64,000 nucleotides of DNA from an uncultured Kiritimatiellota bacterium. GTDB lineage: Bacteria; Verrucomicrobiota; Kiritimatiellia; RFP12; UBA1067. The stretch's first letter is position 1. Every line of letters begins with the position of its first letter. Position numbers and translations under genes: made by a program. The stretch lies in assembly GCA_934635385.1 (NCBI GenBank), contig CAKTZI010000022.1:1-64000 (forward strand), written 5' to 3'. The notes under the pieces are model-generated. The model did not search any database, was not told where the DNA came from, and saw only the letters and a program-made list of their open reading frames with translations. This document shows positions 1 to 7,644 of the stretch, one piece after another.

Positions 1-86
1 GCGGTTTACGCGGTTTACGCGGTTTACGCGGTTTACGCGGTTTACGCGGTTTACGCGGTTTACGCGGTTTACGCGGTTTACGCGGT
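1..86. repeat. 9-bp tandem repeat array (gcggtttac)n
   Basis: Nine perfect copies of the unit gcggtttac plus a partial tenth (gcggt) end at position 86. The array starts at the first base of the window, so it probably continues to the left. A 9-bp unit keeps reading frame, but I see no gene here. There are no spacers, so it is not CRISPR. Confidence 0.97.
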
Positions 87-116
87 AAATTATAAACCCG
101 CGCCGCGCGAATCACA

Positions 117-200
117 ACCCCCAAGAAATTGGGGTATGGCCCGGAGGCGCCGCCGCTTCGCGATTCTCTGCGGACTCTGCGGCTCTGCGTGAAAAGAAAG
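117..200. repeat. Dispersed repeat, copy 1 (hairpin plus ctctgcgg motif)
   Basis: A small hairpin (acccccaa, gaaa loop, ttggggt; 117-135) is followed by a GC-rich stretch and then by the motif gcggactctgcggctctgcg. A second copy in the same orientation lies at 2309-2395, so the pair flanks the glycoside hydrolase gene at 208-2271 as direct repeats. The hairpin lies just downstream of that gene and could also help end its transcript, but no U-run follows it. Confidence 0.85.
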
Positions 201-207
201 TCTCTGT

Positions 208-2271
208 CTACCGCACGCCGACGACGGCCATGACAACGAGGCCGTGCGGACGGTCGGCAGACTGCGGAAAGAGCCAGCGGCCCAGACGGAGCGTCGCCTT
301 GCGGACACGCCGAAGATCCGGCACGGAACGCCCCTGCGCCTCACGGCTGCGACAGGCGAACGCCGTCAGCGGCACGTCCACCCACCGCTCCTCGGTCGAA
401 ATCGGCACGACCGCCGTCCAGCTCCACATGTTGCACTCGGTGAGCTGCACCTCCATCCGCGTCGTCTCGGGATGCGTCGCGCGCACCTTGAACCGCAAGA
501 CGAACCCCGCGAGGTCTGCGTCACGAATGCCGTCAAAGTCCGGCCCATCCATCACGACGTCGCACGTCGCGTTGCGCGTACGGACAAAATTCGGAACTTC
601 GATCACAGCATCGACACCCTCGCCTTTCGGCTTCCATTCCGGCGGCAGCTCGCCCGCGAACGGCGGCGGCGCAAAGTAAGGCGGAACGTCCAGCGCCCAC
701 GCCGCCGCGTCGTTCCAGCCCGGCGCGCGCACAAGCGCATAGTCGCCCGGCGGCAGCACGACGCGCCCCGCCGTCGCCTGCACAGGCGACGCCTTTGCGG
801 TCGTCCGTGTACGGACGACAAATTCCCCGCCCAAGTCTGGCAGGTTGACGGTCAACGACAGCCGGTCGCCGAGCACCACGGCCTTCTTTTCGCCCCGTTT
901 TTCCTTGAATGGGTCGGCAATGAGACGCACGGACGGATAGAGCTGAAGCCGCCAAACGCCGTCAGCGGCCTTGTCGAAGAAGAAACAGCCGTTCCCCGAC
1001 GTGCGGACGACAGCCGAGCTGCCAACGCCCCAAACGCGGGTCAGCGCTGCGGCATTCGGCGGAACGGCCGACGAGTCGTTCGCATACAGGAACTCCGTTG
1101 CGGTGACGAATTCGGACGTGTCCCGCACCGCGTCAAGGGCGAACGAGCCGATCCGCAGACGATCCGCCGTCGGACGATACGGCGTTCCGGCGGGCAACGT
1201 CGCAAAAAGTCGGTGGGCAATTGCGAGCGACAGGGCCGAAGACGGCGTGTAGACCAGATTGAGGTAATGCGAAGGCGCGTTTTCGTTCTCGTCGGCGAAC
1301 GCGAGAACGTCATAGGCGAACTGGGCGGCCAGCGAAACGCCCTCGGCGCGCAGCGACGCGGCGATGGCGGGGTACATGTAACCCGTTAGGGTGTCCGCCG
1401 CGTCGAACTCGTAAACCATCTTGAGCTTGTCCGCAAAGTCGCCCCTTCGGAGCGTCGAGCCGCCGACGAGACCGAGCATCGGTCCGCGCACGAAACGCCC
1501 CGCGCCGTGTCCGCCGTTCGGATAGCAGTTGCCGCTCACGCCGTCCGCCGTCGAGCGCGCCGTCGCCGCCTCGGCTCCGCACCACGGATTGTAGAAGACC
1601 GGCTTTGCCGTGCCTGTCGACTTGATGGCGGCGACCAGCGCGTCAATGTACGCAGTCTTCGCCGCATCCGAAGAGCCGTCCGCATACAGCGGCTCGTTGA
1701 TGCACTCGAAGCCGAGGACGGCCGGGTCGTCGGCATAGCGCAGACCGTTCACGCGGTTGACGTGCAAAGCAAACTCGCGCAAGAAGCGGCACTGGGCCGC
1801 CCGCGCCTCCGGCAGGGACGTCATCTGGGGCATGGTGTAGTAAGACGAAAAGCCCTGCCGACGGTCTTTCCGTCCCCACCAGGCAATGGGCGTCAGCACG
1901 ACGCTGATCCGGTTGGAGGCGCAGCACGCGATCAGGCTGTCCAGTGCCGCGACATGGGCGTTTTCGACAAGTCCGCCCTCCGGCGTCGAAGCCTCCATGT
2001 CGAAGAAGTGAATGCGGACGAGCGAGAGGCCGAGCCGCCGCAGATGGGCGACGTCAACGGCCATTTGCCGATCGACGTCAAGCCCTTCCCGTCGCGCGCG
2101 CTGGAACTCGCCCGCACACGGCAGCATGTAGTTGACGCCAAGACGCGGCGTCTCGACGAACGGCGGGACCTCCGCCGCAACCGACGCCACCGTCAGGACA
2201 CTCACGAGGGCAAGCGCGAACATTTTCCAAACGCCGCATCCCCACCGAAACTTTGGCACGTAGAGCTTCAT
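208..2271 (-). CDS. Secreted glycoside hydrolase, GH5/clan-A like, with C-terminal binding-like module
   Basis: 687 residues. An N-terminal signal peptide is visible (hydrophobic stretch MFALALVSVLTVASVAA, about residues 17-33), so the enzyme is exported. The next ~350 residues read like a (beta/alpha)8 clan-A glycosidase: an early RIHFFD segment and ECINEPLY near residue 192, where NEP is the usual acid/base motif of GH5-type enzymes. The last ~130 residues look like a beta-sandwich carbohydrate-binding module. Substrate cannot be read from sequence. The start at 2271 is supported by a promoter whose -10 box ends 9 nt upstream, which leaves no room for a ribosome binding site (leaderless). 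A later start at residue 17 would also give a signal peptide. The gene is monocistronic and bordered by direct repeats. Confidence 0.75.
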   Translation of the reverse strand: MKLYVPKFRWGCGVWKMFALALVSVLTVASVAAEVPPFVETPRLGVNYMLPCAGEFQRARREGLDVDRQMAVDVAHLRRLGLSLVRIHFFDMEASTPEGGLVENAHVAALDSLIACCASNRISVVLTPIAWWGRKDRRQGFSSYYTMPQMTSLPEARAAQCRFLREFALHVNRVNGLRYADDPAVLGFECINEPLYADGSSDAAKTAYIDALVAAIKSTGTAKPVFYNPWCGAEAATARSTADGVSGNCYPNGGHGAGRFVRGPMLGLVGGSTLRRGDFADKLKMVYEFDAADTLTGYMYPAIAASLRAEGVSLAAQFAYDVLAFADENENAPSHYLNLVYTPSSALSLAIAHRLFATLPAGTPYRPTADRLRIGSFALDAVRDTSEFVTATEFLYANDSSAVPPNAAALTRVWGVGSSAVVRTSGNGCFFFDKAADGVWRLQLYPSVRLIADPFKEKRGEKKAVVLGDRLSLTVNLPDLGGEFVVRTRTTAKASPVQATAGRVVLPPGDYALVRAPGWNDAAAWALDVPPYFAPPPFAGELPPEWKPKGEGVDAVIEVPNFVRTRNATCDVVMDGPDFDGIRDADLAGFVLRFKVRATHPETTRMEVQLTECNMWSWTAVVPISTEERWVDVPLTAFACRSREAQGRSVPDLRRVRKATLRLGRWLFPQSADRPHGLVVMAVVGVR

Positions 2272-2280
2272 GAGGCAGGC

Positions 2281-2309
2281 ATTATACTCAATGCCCGCAC
2301 CGCCGACAA
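2281..2309 (-). promoter_or_regulatory. Sigma70-type promoter of the GH gene
   Basis: Read on the minus strand: TTGTCG, 17-bp spacer, TATAAT (plus-strand 2281-2286), then 9 nt to the ATG at 2271. The predicted transcript starts at or next to the ATG. The -35 box overlaps the hairpin of the adjacent dispersed repeat. Confidence 0.65.
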
Positions 2310-2425
2310 CCCCCTAGAAGTTGGGGGTGTGTCCCGGCGGCTTGCGCCGCCGCTTCGCGATTCTCTGCGGACTCTGCGGCTCTGCGTGAAAAAACGAACG
2401 AGCGACTTCCCGCCCCTCCGCGCGT
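2309..2425. repeat. Dispersed repeat, copy 2, with an extra shared 21-mer
   Basis: Second copy of the 117-200 repeat in direct orientation: imperfect hairpin at 2309-2328, then the ctctgcggactctgcggctc motif to about 2390. It is followed at about 2404-2424 by a 21-bp string starting acttcccgcccctccgcg that recurs at about 20430. The remainder up to 2578 (306 bp from 2272 in total) holds no gene I can support. Confidence 0.8.
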
Positions 2426-2578
2426 CGGCGAAGCCGTTTCTTCCCCCTCCGTGGTAAGTAAAATGACTAAGAGTGCGACGAAGCTGACAAGCTGGTGCGA
2501 GGCGAAACTCCTTGGCGCGTCTCATCGCCCGGCCGCAGGCCGCTCTGTGTTAAAACATCGGGCGAGTCCGTGGGCTTG

Positions 2579-3640
2579 TCACGGACGGCGTTCGCCGAGG
2601 TTGCCGGGATCGGGGCAGAGGTTCGTCTTCATGTCCCATTCGAGGTTGCGGTCAAGCGGCGTCGGGTTGAGGTAGTAGAGGAAACGCACGGAAATGATGC
2701 CGCGTTCGAGGTCGCCCTCAACCGTGAAGTCGCCGTAGACCTTGCCGTAGTAGGCTTCGACAAGTTTTTCCTTCTCATCGTACTTGGAGTGTATGCGGAA
2801 CGTGTAGCAACGGTTGTCATCCGTGTCGCCAAAATACTCGCACTCCCAGTTCCCAGTCCGCTCAATGCGCTTGCGCATGCCCCGATGTCGGACGACACGC
2901 GCACTCCTGCCCATATCGCTACCATGCCGGATCTTGATTCCCGAAGTGGGGTCGGCATGCTGCTCGGAAATGCAGTCATCCGCGCCCGTCGGTCGGATCG
3001 TCTGGACGAGATCGTAGAAAAGAACGTCGCCTTCCGAAGCGATTGCACGGAGAAAGCGCCGATCCTTCCCCGTGATCTGCAACTCCGACGCAATTTCCAA
3101 GTCGGCGGTCTTGCCTTGCCCATACGGCGGCAGCCAATCGCCCTTGAACATGTCAAGTCGCAGAACGGCGTTTGTCCCCTGAAGACCAAGAAGCCCCTGA
3201 CGCCAGTTGCGCCACTCGACCCGTTTGACCATGAGCGGAATCGGATGCTCCACGCGCTGAAGCCGAATTGTCGCGACAAGGTTGTCGGGCTGCCAGTTGC
3301 CAAAGATGTCTCTCTTCTTGAAGTCGAAACTTCCCGCAGCCGGTGACAGGTAATATCCCGCTGGCGCTTTCGAGACCCAGCATCCCGCATGCCCGACATT
3401 TGTCTTGCCACGCATCACGCAATGCCCCTTGTCATCCGTCGTCACCTCATCAACATTTGGGGTGGGAGACTCTGTCCAGATGCGAATGCCGTTGTTCATC
3501 CGAAAGGAGCCAAAAACCTTCACGCCACTGATGGGCTGGTCTGTCACGGCATCCAGAATGACAGCCTGAATCTTGGACATGTCAACCGCCACGGCTGAAA
3601 TCGCAAAAGCACCAATGCACCCCGTCAACAATCTCTTCAT
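2579..3640 (-). CDS. Secreted beta-sandwich partner protein, module copy 1
   Basis: 353 residues from the ATG at 3640, chosen because AAGGAG lies at good spacing and the product then starts with a clear signal peptide (MKRLLTGCIGAFAISAVAV). Residues ~20-100 resemble a carboxypeptidase-regulatory/CnaB-like beta-sandwich (DAVTDQPISGVKVFGSF, then a TTDDKG turn). Function is unknown. It is a paralogue of the products at 6580-7644 and 12005-13033: shared are a WQPDNLV.TIRLQRVEHPIPL segment and an almost identical tail (NPTPLDRNLEWDMKTNLC). It lies 13 bp behind a hydrolase fragment, as in the other two modules. A role as binding, inhibitory or immunity partner of the hydrolase is only inference. 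Confidence 0.7.
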   Translation of the reverse strand: MKRLLTGCIGAFAISAVAVDMSKIQAVILDAVTDQPISGVKVFGSFRMNNGIRIWTESPTPNVDEVTTDDKGHCVMRGKTNVGHAGCWVSKAPAGYYLSPAAGSFDFKKRDIFGNWQPDNLVATIRLQRVEHPIPLMVKRVEWRNWRQGLLGLQGTNAVLRLDMFKGDWLPPYGQGKTADLEIASELQITGKDRRFLRAIASEGDVLFYDLVQTIRPTGADDCISEQHADPTSGIKIRHGSDMGRSARVVRHRGMRKRIERTGNWECEYFGDTDDNRCYTFRIHSKYDEKEKLVEAYYGKVYGDFTVEGDLERGIISVRFLYYLNPTPLDRNLEWDMKTNLCPDPGNLGERRP

Positions 3641-3653
3641 TTTGCATACTCCT

Positions 3654-4406
3654 TTATAGCAGTAGTTGGTGGAACAGCAAATACACGTACCAGAACGCGA
3701 CATTCTTGATGTCCGAATGCCGCCAAGCACTCTGCCTTATGCCACTCGGCAGATCTATCTTGATGGCCTCAGGCCATCCGTTCGGCAACTCGGTCTGCAT
3801 GTTGTAGTTGCCCGAAACGCCCCTCGTCTCGTTACGTCCCGCCGCGAAGGACTCCGCCGGGATGGCGTCGCCCAGCATCTTTGCCCGCCGCTCCGCGTCC
3901 GAGAACGCCAGCGTGTTCGTCGAGGCCATCCGCTCGTCATTGAACGACGTGAAGAGCGGACTCGTGACCAGCTCCTCTCGCGTGTAGTCCCTGAAGTAGG
4001 AGGCGTTGAACCCGGAGAACGGAACATAGGCGAGCGGGTTGGCAACGTACCTTGCATTAATTCCCCATCCGCCCTCAATCTCCGCCCCTGTGAACAGGAC
4101 AGCGTTCACGCCATACCAGAGCGCGCAACCCTTGAAGAGTTCCTGCTTCGACCACGCGCCCCCGAAGTCCTCAGACTCGACACCGAAGACCTTCACCTGC
4201 GTCGGGTTCGCCAACACGTCCTCCGTCGGCGAGTAGAAGTTGGCCGCGTTGCGGATTCCGGCGAACCGCCCCCGCCAGGAGAGCCCGGCGCGGAAGTCGC
4301 CGGCCGCCGAGGCGAAGAGGTTGCCCCTCGGAGTCAGGGCGAACGAATCGGCAAAGGCTTGCGCCGAGGCCACAAAAACGGCGACGGATGCGAGCAGGGG
4401 CTTCAC
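3654..4406 (-). CDS. C-terminal fragment of the module hydrolase, copy 1 (likely truncated)
   Basis: 250 residues matching only the last ~230 residues of the large hydrolase at 13030-17709. Shared are an SPTEDVLAN-type segment and the terminal signature HSDIKNVAFWYVY. The alpha/beta-hydrolase core with HG(F/Y)N and the nucleophile serine is missing, so it cannot be catalytic in the same way. Oddly, the first 19 residues (MKPLLASVAVFVASAQAFA) look like a real signal peptide, so the fragment may still be exported. It begins 3 bp after the stop codon of the DUF262-HNH gene, suggesting that the upstream part of the hydrolase gene was replaced. It is followed by the module partner. Confidence 0.65.
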   Translation of the reverse strand: MKPLLASVAVFVASAQAFADSFALTPRGNLFASAAGDFRAGLSWRGRFAGIRNAANFYSPTEDVLANPTQVKVFGVESEDFGGAWSKQELFKGCALWYGVNAVLFTGAEIEGGWGINARYVANPLAYVPFSGFNASYFRDYTREELVTSPLFTSFNDERMASTNTLAFSDAERRAKMLGDAIPAESFAAGRNETRGVSGNYNMQTELPNGWPEAIKIDLPSGIRQSAWRHSDIKNVAFWYVYLLFHQLLL

Positions 4407-4409
4407 ACG

Positions 4410-5528
4410 TCACGCATCGCTTTTGCGCCGATTGCAGTCGGCGCAGAGCATCTGGCAGTTCTCCGCCGTTGTCTTGCCGCCCTTGGCCCACGGCGTGATG
4501 TGGTCGGCCTGCATCTGCTCGATCGCGAACTTCTTGCCGCACCTGGCGCATGTGCCGCCCTGACGTTCGTAGGCGGCCAGCCTTTCCTCGTCGTCGAACG
4601 CGCGGATGCTCAGGTGCCGCTCCTCGCCCGTCAGCAGATACGGGACGATGCCGGACTTCTTCGTGACGTCTTTGTCTTTCAGCAGTCGCTGAGTCTCCTT
4701 CTCGATCCACGCCGTGTCGAGCTTGGCCCTGCCGTAAAGGGCGTACCAATGCCCCCAGTCAAGGCCCTTGAGAATCTTCACGCGGTCGCTGGCATGCTTG
4801 AACTTCGCCTCGATCCAGGTGATCACGCTGCTGAAGTAGCTCCACAGTTCGCTCGCGTCCGTGTCGCCGTCCTTCTTGCGCGCGGCCATGAACTCGCGGA
4901 TCGCCGCGTCGTCCTTCCGCCCGATGTACCACTGGATGGCCCGCTCCAGGCATCCCTGCCGCTCGAACTCCGCGACGACGTAGTTCTTCGCCATGTTGAC
5001 CGCCGGACAGTTCCGCTTCGAGAACCAGCGTTTCGCGTCGGACACCCACGGACCGTGGTACACCGCGTTGCGCATCTCCTGCTGCGAGAGTTCCTTGCCC
5101 GCGACGTTGATGCGCTCGAACCACCTGATCTTCTCCTCGTCGTCCCCGCTGCAGAAGTAGACCGTCAGTTCGCAGTCGAGAAAGTCCTTCTGACGCTTGT
5201 CCTCCTTTTCGCCGAGCTTCCCGAAATAGTGCCCGTCGTAGGAGAAGTCGTTGTTGAAGTACTGGCAGATCGAGATCGTGCGCTGCTGCCCGTCCATGAC
5301 CTCATAGCCACCATCCTCGCGCACGATCCAGTACATTGCATTGAGCGGGAAGCCGTGCATGACGGAATCGATCACGAGAAGCCGTTCCGTGTGGTCGTAG
5401 ACGAATTCGCGCTGGTAAGGAGGACGGATGTCGAGCCGGCCGCCATAGCCGTACACGCCCTCGTCGCCTTCGTCGCGGTAGCCGGCCACCAGATCCCGGA
5501 TCTTGATTCTATGCTGCTGGATGTCCAT
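4410..5528 (-). CDS. DUF262 (GmrSD-type N domain) protein with C-terminal HNH nuclease
   Basis: About 372 residues from the ATG at 5528 (MDIQQHRIKIRDLV), chosen because it begins the conserved domain and overlaps the upstream methyltransferase by 20 bp. The N-terminal part has DUF262 marks: RPPYQREFVYD and DGQQRTISICQYF (the DGQQR motif seen in GmrSD and SspE-like proteins). The C-terminus is a zinc HNH nuclease: a CARCGKK knuckle, QADHITPWAKGG core, and CADCNRRK. In GmrSD, DUF262 uses nucleotide to drive cleavage of modified DNA. Here the pairing with an EcoRI-family methyltransferase suggests a restriction or modification-sensing partner. Cytoplasmic. The nuclease motifs are intact. Confidence 0.8.
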   Translation of the reverse strand: MDIQQHRIKIRDLVAGYRDEGDEGVYGYGGRLDIRPPYQREFVYDHTERLLVIDSVMHGFPLNAMYWIVREDGGYEVMDGQQRTISICQYFNNDFSYDGHYFGKLGEKEDKRQKDFLDCELTVYFCSGDDEEKIRWFERINVAGKELSQQEMRNAVYHGPWVSDAKRWFSKRNCPAVNMAKNYVVAEFERQGCLERAIQWYIGRKDDAAIREFMAARKKDGDTDASELWSYFSSVITWIEAKFKHASDRVKILKGLDWGHWYALYGRAKLDTAWIEKETQRLLKDKDVTKKSGIVPYLLTGEERHLSIRAFDDEERLAAYERQGGTCARCGKKFAIEQMQADHITPWAKGGKTTAENCQMLCADCNRRKSDA

Positions 5529-6540
5529 CTTTCCTCCTGATGACGATGCGGTCGAACATTCTGACAAGGCGAGATCCCTCTTCACGGTAAAAGGTCGGCC
5601 CTCCGTCGCACTTCCCCATCCGTTCCTTGACCTTTGCCATGTCGGCGAGCTGCAGACTGGTCCCGACAAGCTCGAACTGGTCGGGATTGTGGTGGCAGAG
5701 ATAGGTGATGGGCACGCCGATCTCGCCGAAATAGTCCATCGGGATGTCCGTGTAGCGGTTGCAGTCGATCGCGTCGTAGTTGAAGTACCTGAAATTGACG
5801 GCGGGATCGTATTTCCTGTAGAGTGCCAGCGGCTCGTGCCGCTTCTTCACTTCGAGATTCGTGTACCAGACGATGTTACCGAGGCTATGCCATTTCTGCC
5901 CGTTCTCGTCCATCCTGGCCCGGTTACCTTCAAGGCGGTAATGGTCTGGGACAGTGAAGTTCATGTTGCCGTAATTGTAGCCAAGCCAAAGCTGGTTCGA
6001 CATGAAGTAGGGAAATATCTCCTTTGCCTTCGCACGGAAATTATTTCCAAGGACGAGGAACTTCTTGCCGCGATTCACAATGAGCGGAAGGAAATCGAGA
6101 AATCGCGAAAACGGCGGATTCGTCACGACGATATCCGCCTCGTCGAGGAGGCGGAGGCATTCGGGACTGTCGAAGCTACCATCGCCCTCCAGTTCCCTGA
6201 CGGCGATCTCGTCGCCATCAACCTCGTTGTTCCCGTTGGCGTCGCCGTCGTAGATCTGGTAGACAGCCTTCCCGCACGTCTTCTGCGTGAAGAGATCGAC
6301 GTCCTGGCTCTTGTAGCAGGTCGCAATGACGCGCTTCAGGCCGAGGATCTCGAAGCTGCGCGTGAAGTACTTGAAGAAATTGCTGCAGCGCGGGTCGTCG
6401 CAGTTGCAGAGGACGGTCTTGCCCGCGAACTGCGCACGGTAGTGGCGCACCTCGTCCTCGATGTCGGAGAGCTGCGTATAATGTTCGTCGTTCTTCTCGT
6501 TCCGCGAACGGTTGATGGTCGTGTTGAGAGTGCGTTTCAT
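5509..6540 (-). CDS. EcoRI-family adenine-specific DNA methyltransferase
   Basis: 343 residues. It matches the EcoRI methyltransferase type: an EHYTQLSDIEDEVRHY N-terminus, a Cys-rich NCDDPRCSNFFKYF segment, and the N6-adenine catalytic motif VVTNPPFSRF at about residue 140. It would transfer methyl from SAM to adenine in a specific site. The downstream DUF262-HNH gene overlaps its end by 20 bp, implying co-translation as a modification/restriction pair. A -10 box (TATAAT) sits 11 nt before the ATG, so the transcript may be almost leaderless. The target site cannot be predicted. Confidence 0.85.
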   Translation of the reverse strand: MKRTLNTTINRSRNEKNDEHYTQLSDIEDEVRHYRAQFAGKTVLCNCDDPRCSNFFKYFTRSFEILGLKRVIATCYKSQDVDLFTQKTCGKAVYQIYDGDANGNNEVDGDEIAVRELEGDGSFDSPECLRLLDEADIVVTNPPFSRFLDFLPLIVNRGKKFLVLGNNFRAKAKEIFPYFMSNQLWLGYNYGNMNFTVPDHYRLEGNRARMDENGQKWHSLGNIVWYTNLEVKKRHEPLALYRKYDPAVNFRYFNYDAIDCNRYTDIPMDYFGEIGVPITYLCHHNPDQFELVGTSLQLADMAKVKERMGKCDGGPTFYREEGSRLVRMFDRIVIRRKDGHPAA

Positions 6541-6551
6541 GAGTCGGCGGA

Positions 6552-6557
6552 ATTATA
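6552..6557 (-). promoter_or_regulatory. -10 box of the EcoRI-family methyltransferase
   Basis: TATAAT on the minus strand, 11 nt upstream of the ATG at 6540. No convincing -35 box. Confidence 0.4.
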
Positions 6558-6579
6558 GCAAAAACGCGCAAACATGGGT

Positions 6580-7644
6580 TTATGGCTTCGGATCTCCGAT
6601 GTTGCCCGGATCGGGGCAGAGGTTCGTCTTCATGTCCCATTCGAGGTTGCGGTCGAGCGGCGTCGGGTTGAGGTAGTAGAGGAACTCGACGCTGCAGCCA
6701 CCATACCGCAACCGGCACCCGATTTCAAAGTCCCCGTAGATCTTGCCGTAGTAGCCGCCGACGAGATTGCCGCTCTCGTCGTATTTGGAACGAATGCGAA
6801 AGTAGTAGCATCGATTCGGGTCAGCGTCGGAATACCTCTCCCTACGGACATTTGGCGGAACGGATTTCTTGCGCTTTCCGCAATGGGCAACTCTACTGGT
6901 CTGATAGCCCGTTTCCGGCGCAATGCGCAGTCTAATGCCGTCGGTCGCACGGGTCATCGACGAAATCACCCCGTTCCCTTCTCCCGGAAATGACATCGCG
7001 TTGGTGAAGTCATAGAAAACCATCGTCTGGAGATAGAGGTTTGTCGAAGACAGGTTCGTCAGGCGAGACTCGACCACAAGGTCAGCCACCTCGCCATGTC
7101 CATCTGGCGGCAAGTAGTCCCCGGCAACGAGGTCGTATTTGAAGAGCGTATTTGTGCCATCGCCATAACCGACCTTGCTCCTGTTGATGTGGTCGCCCAC
7201 GCGCTTGACGAAAAGAGGAATCGGATGCTCCACGCGTTGAAGCCGAATCGTCACAACGAGATTGTCGGGCTGCCAGACGTCAAGGAGATTCTTTTCCTTG
7301 AAACGGGAACAATGTCCGCCCGCCTTGTAATAACCGGCAGGAACAGATTTAACCCAAAAACTGGCGTCGCCACAATTTGTTCTTCCTGACATGCGACACA
7401 GCCCCTCCCCATCGGAGATCTGCCGGTCTAAATCGGGCCTTACGGATTCAGTCCACGCCCGCCAACCGATGTCATCGCGAAAGGAGCCAATGACGGACAC
7501 GCCCTCGACAGGACGCCCTGTCTCATCATCTATTATTCTTGCCGCAATTCTTGCCGTATCGGCAATGGCAATTGCCCCAATGGCCACCACGGCGCATAGC
7601 GCACCCAATTTGACATGCATGAGATTTCTCTTTCTATTTTTCAT
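6580..7644 (-). CDS. Secreted beta-sandwich partner protein, module copy 2
   Basis: 354 residues, with a signal peptide in the first ~30 (KLGALCAVVAIGAIAIA). The next ~80 residues are a carboxypeptidase-regulatory-like beta-sandwich (RIIDDETGRPVEGVSVIGSF). It is a paralogue of 2579-3640 and 12005-13033. The last ~85 bp of coding sequence are nearly identical at DNA level to the end of copy 1. The start at 7644 overlaps the hydrolase stop by 11 bp; an alternative at 7620 has a weak AGAGAAA ribosome site and gives a tidier signal peptide. No enzymatic motif is seen, and function is unknown. Confidence 0.7.
   Translation of the reverse strand: MKNRKRNLMHVKLGALCAVVAIGAIAIADTARIAARIIDDETGRPVEGVSVIGSFRDDIGWRAWTESVRPDLDRQISDGEGLCRMSGRTNCGDASFWVKSVPAGYYKAGGHCSRFKEKNLLDVWQPDNLVVTIRLQRVEHPIPLFVKRVGDHINRSKVGYGDGTNTLFKYDLVAGDYLPPDGHGEVADLVVESRLTNLSSTNLYLQTMVFYDFTNAMSFPGEGNGVISSMTRATDGIRLRIAPETGYQTSRVAHCGKRKKSVPPNVRRERYSDADPNRCYYFRIRSKYDESGNLVGGYYGKIYGDFEIGCRLRYGGCSVEFLYYLNPTPLDRNLEWDMKTNLCPDPGNIGDPKP

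Noticed and set aside
1..86. CRISPR array
   Set aside because: Unit is 9 bp with no spacers; simple tandem repeat.
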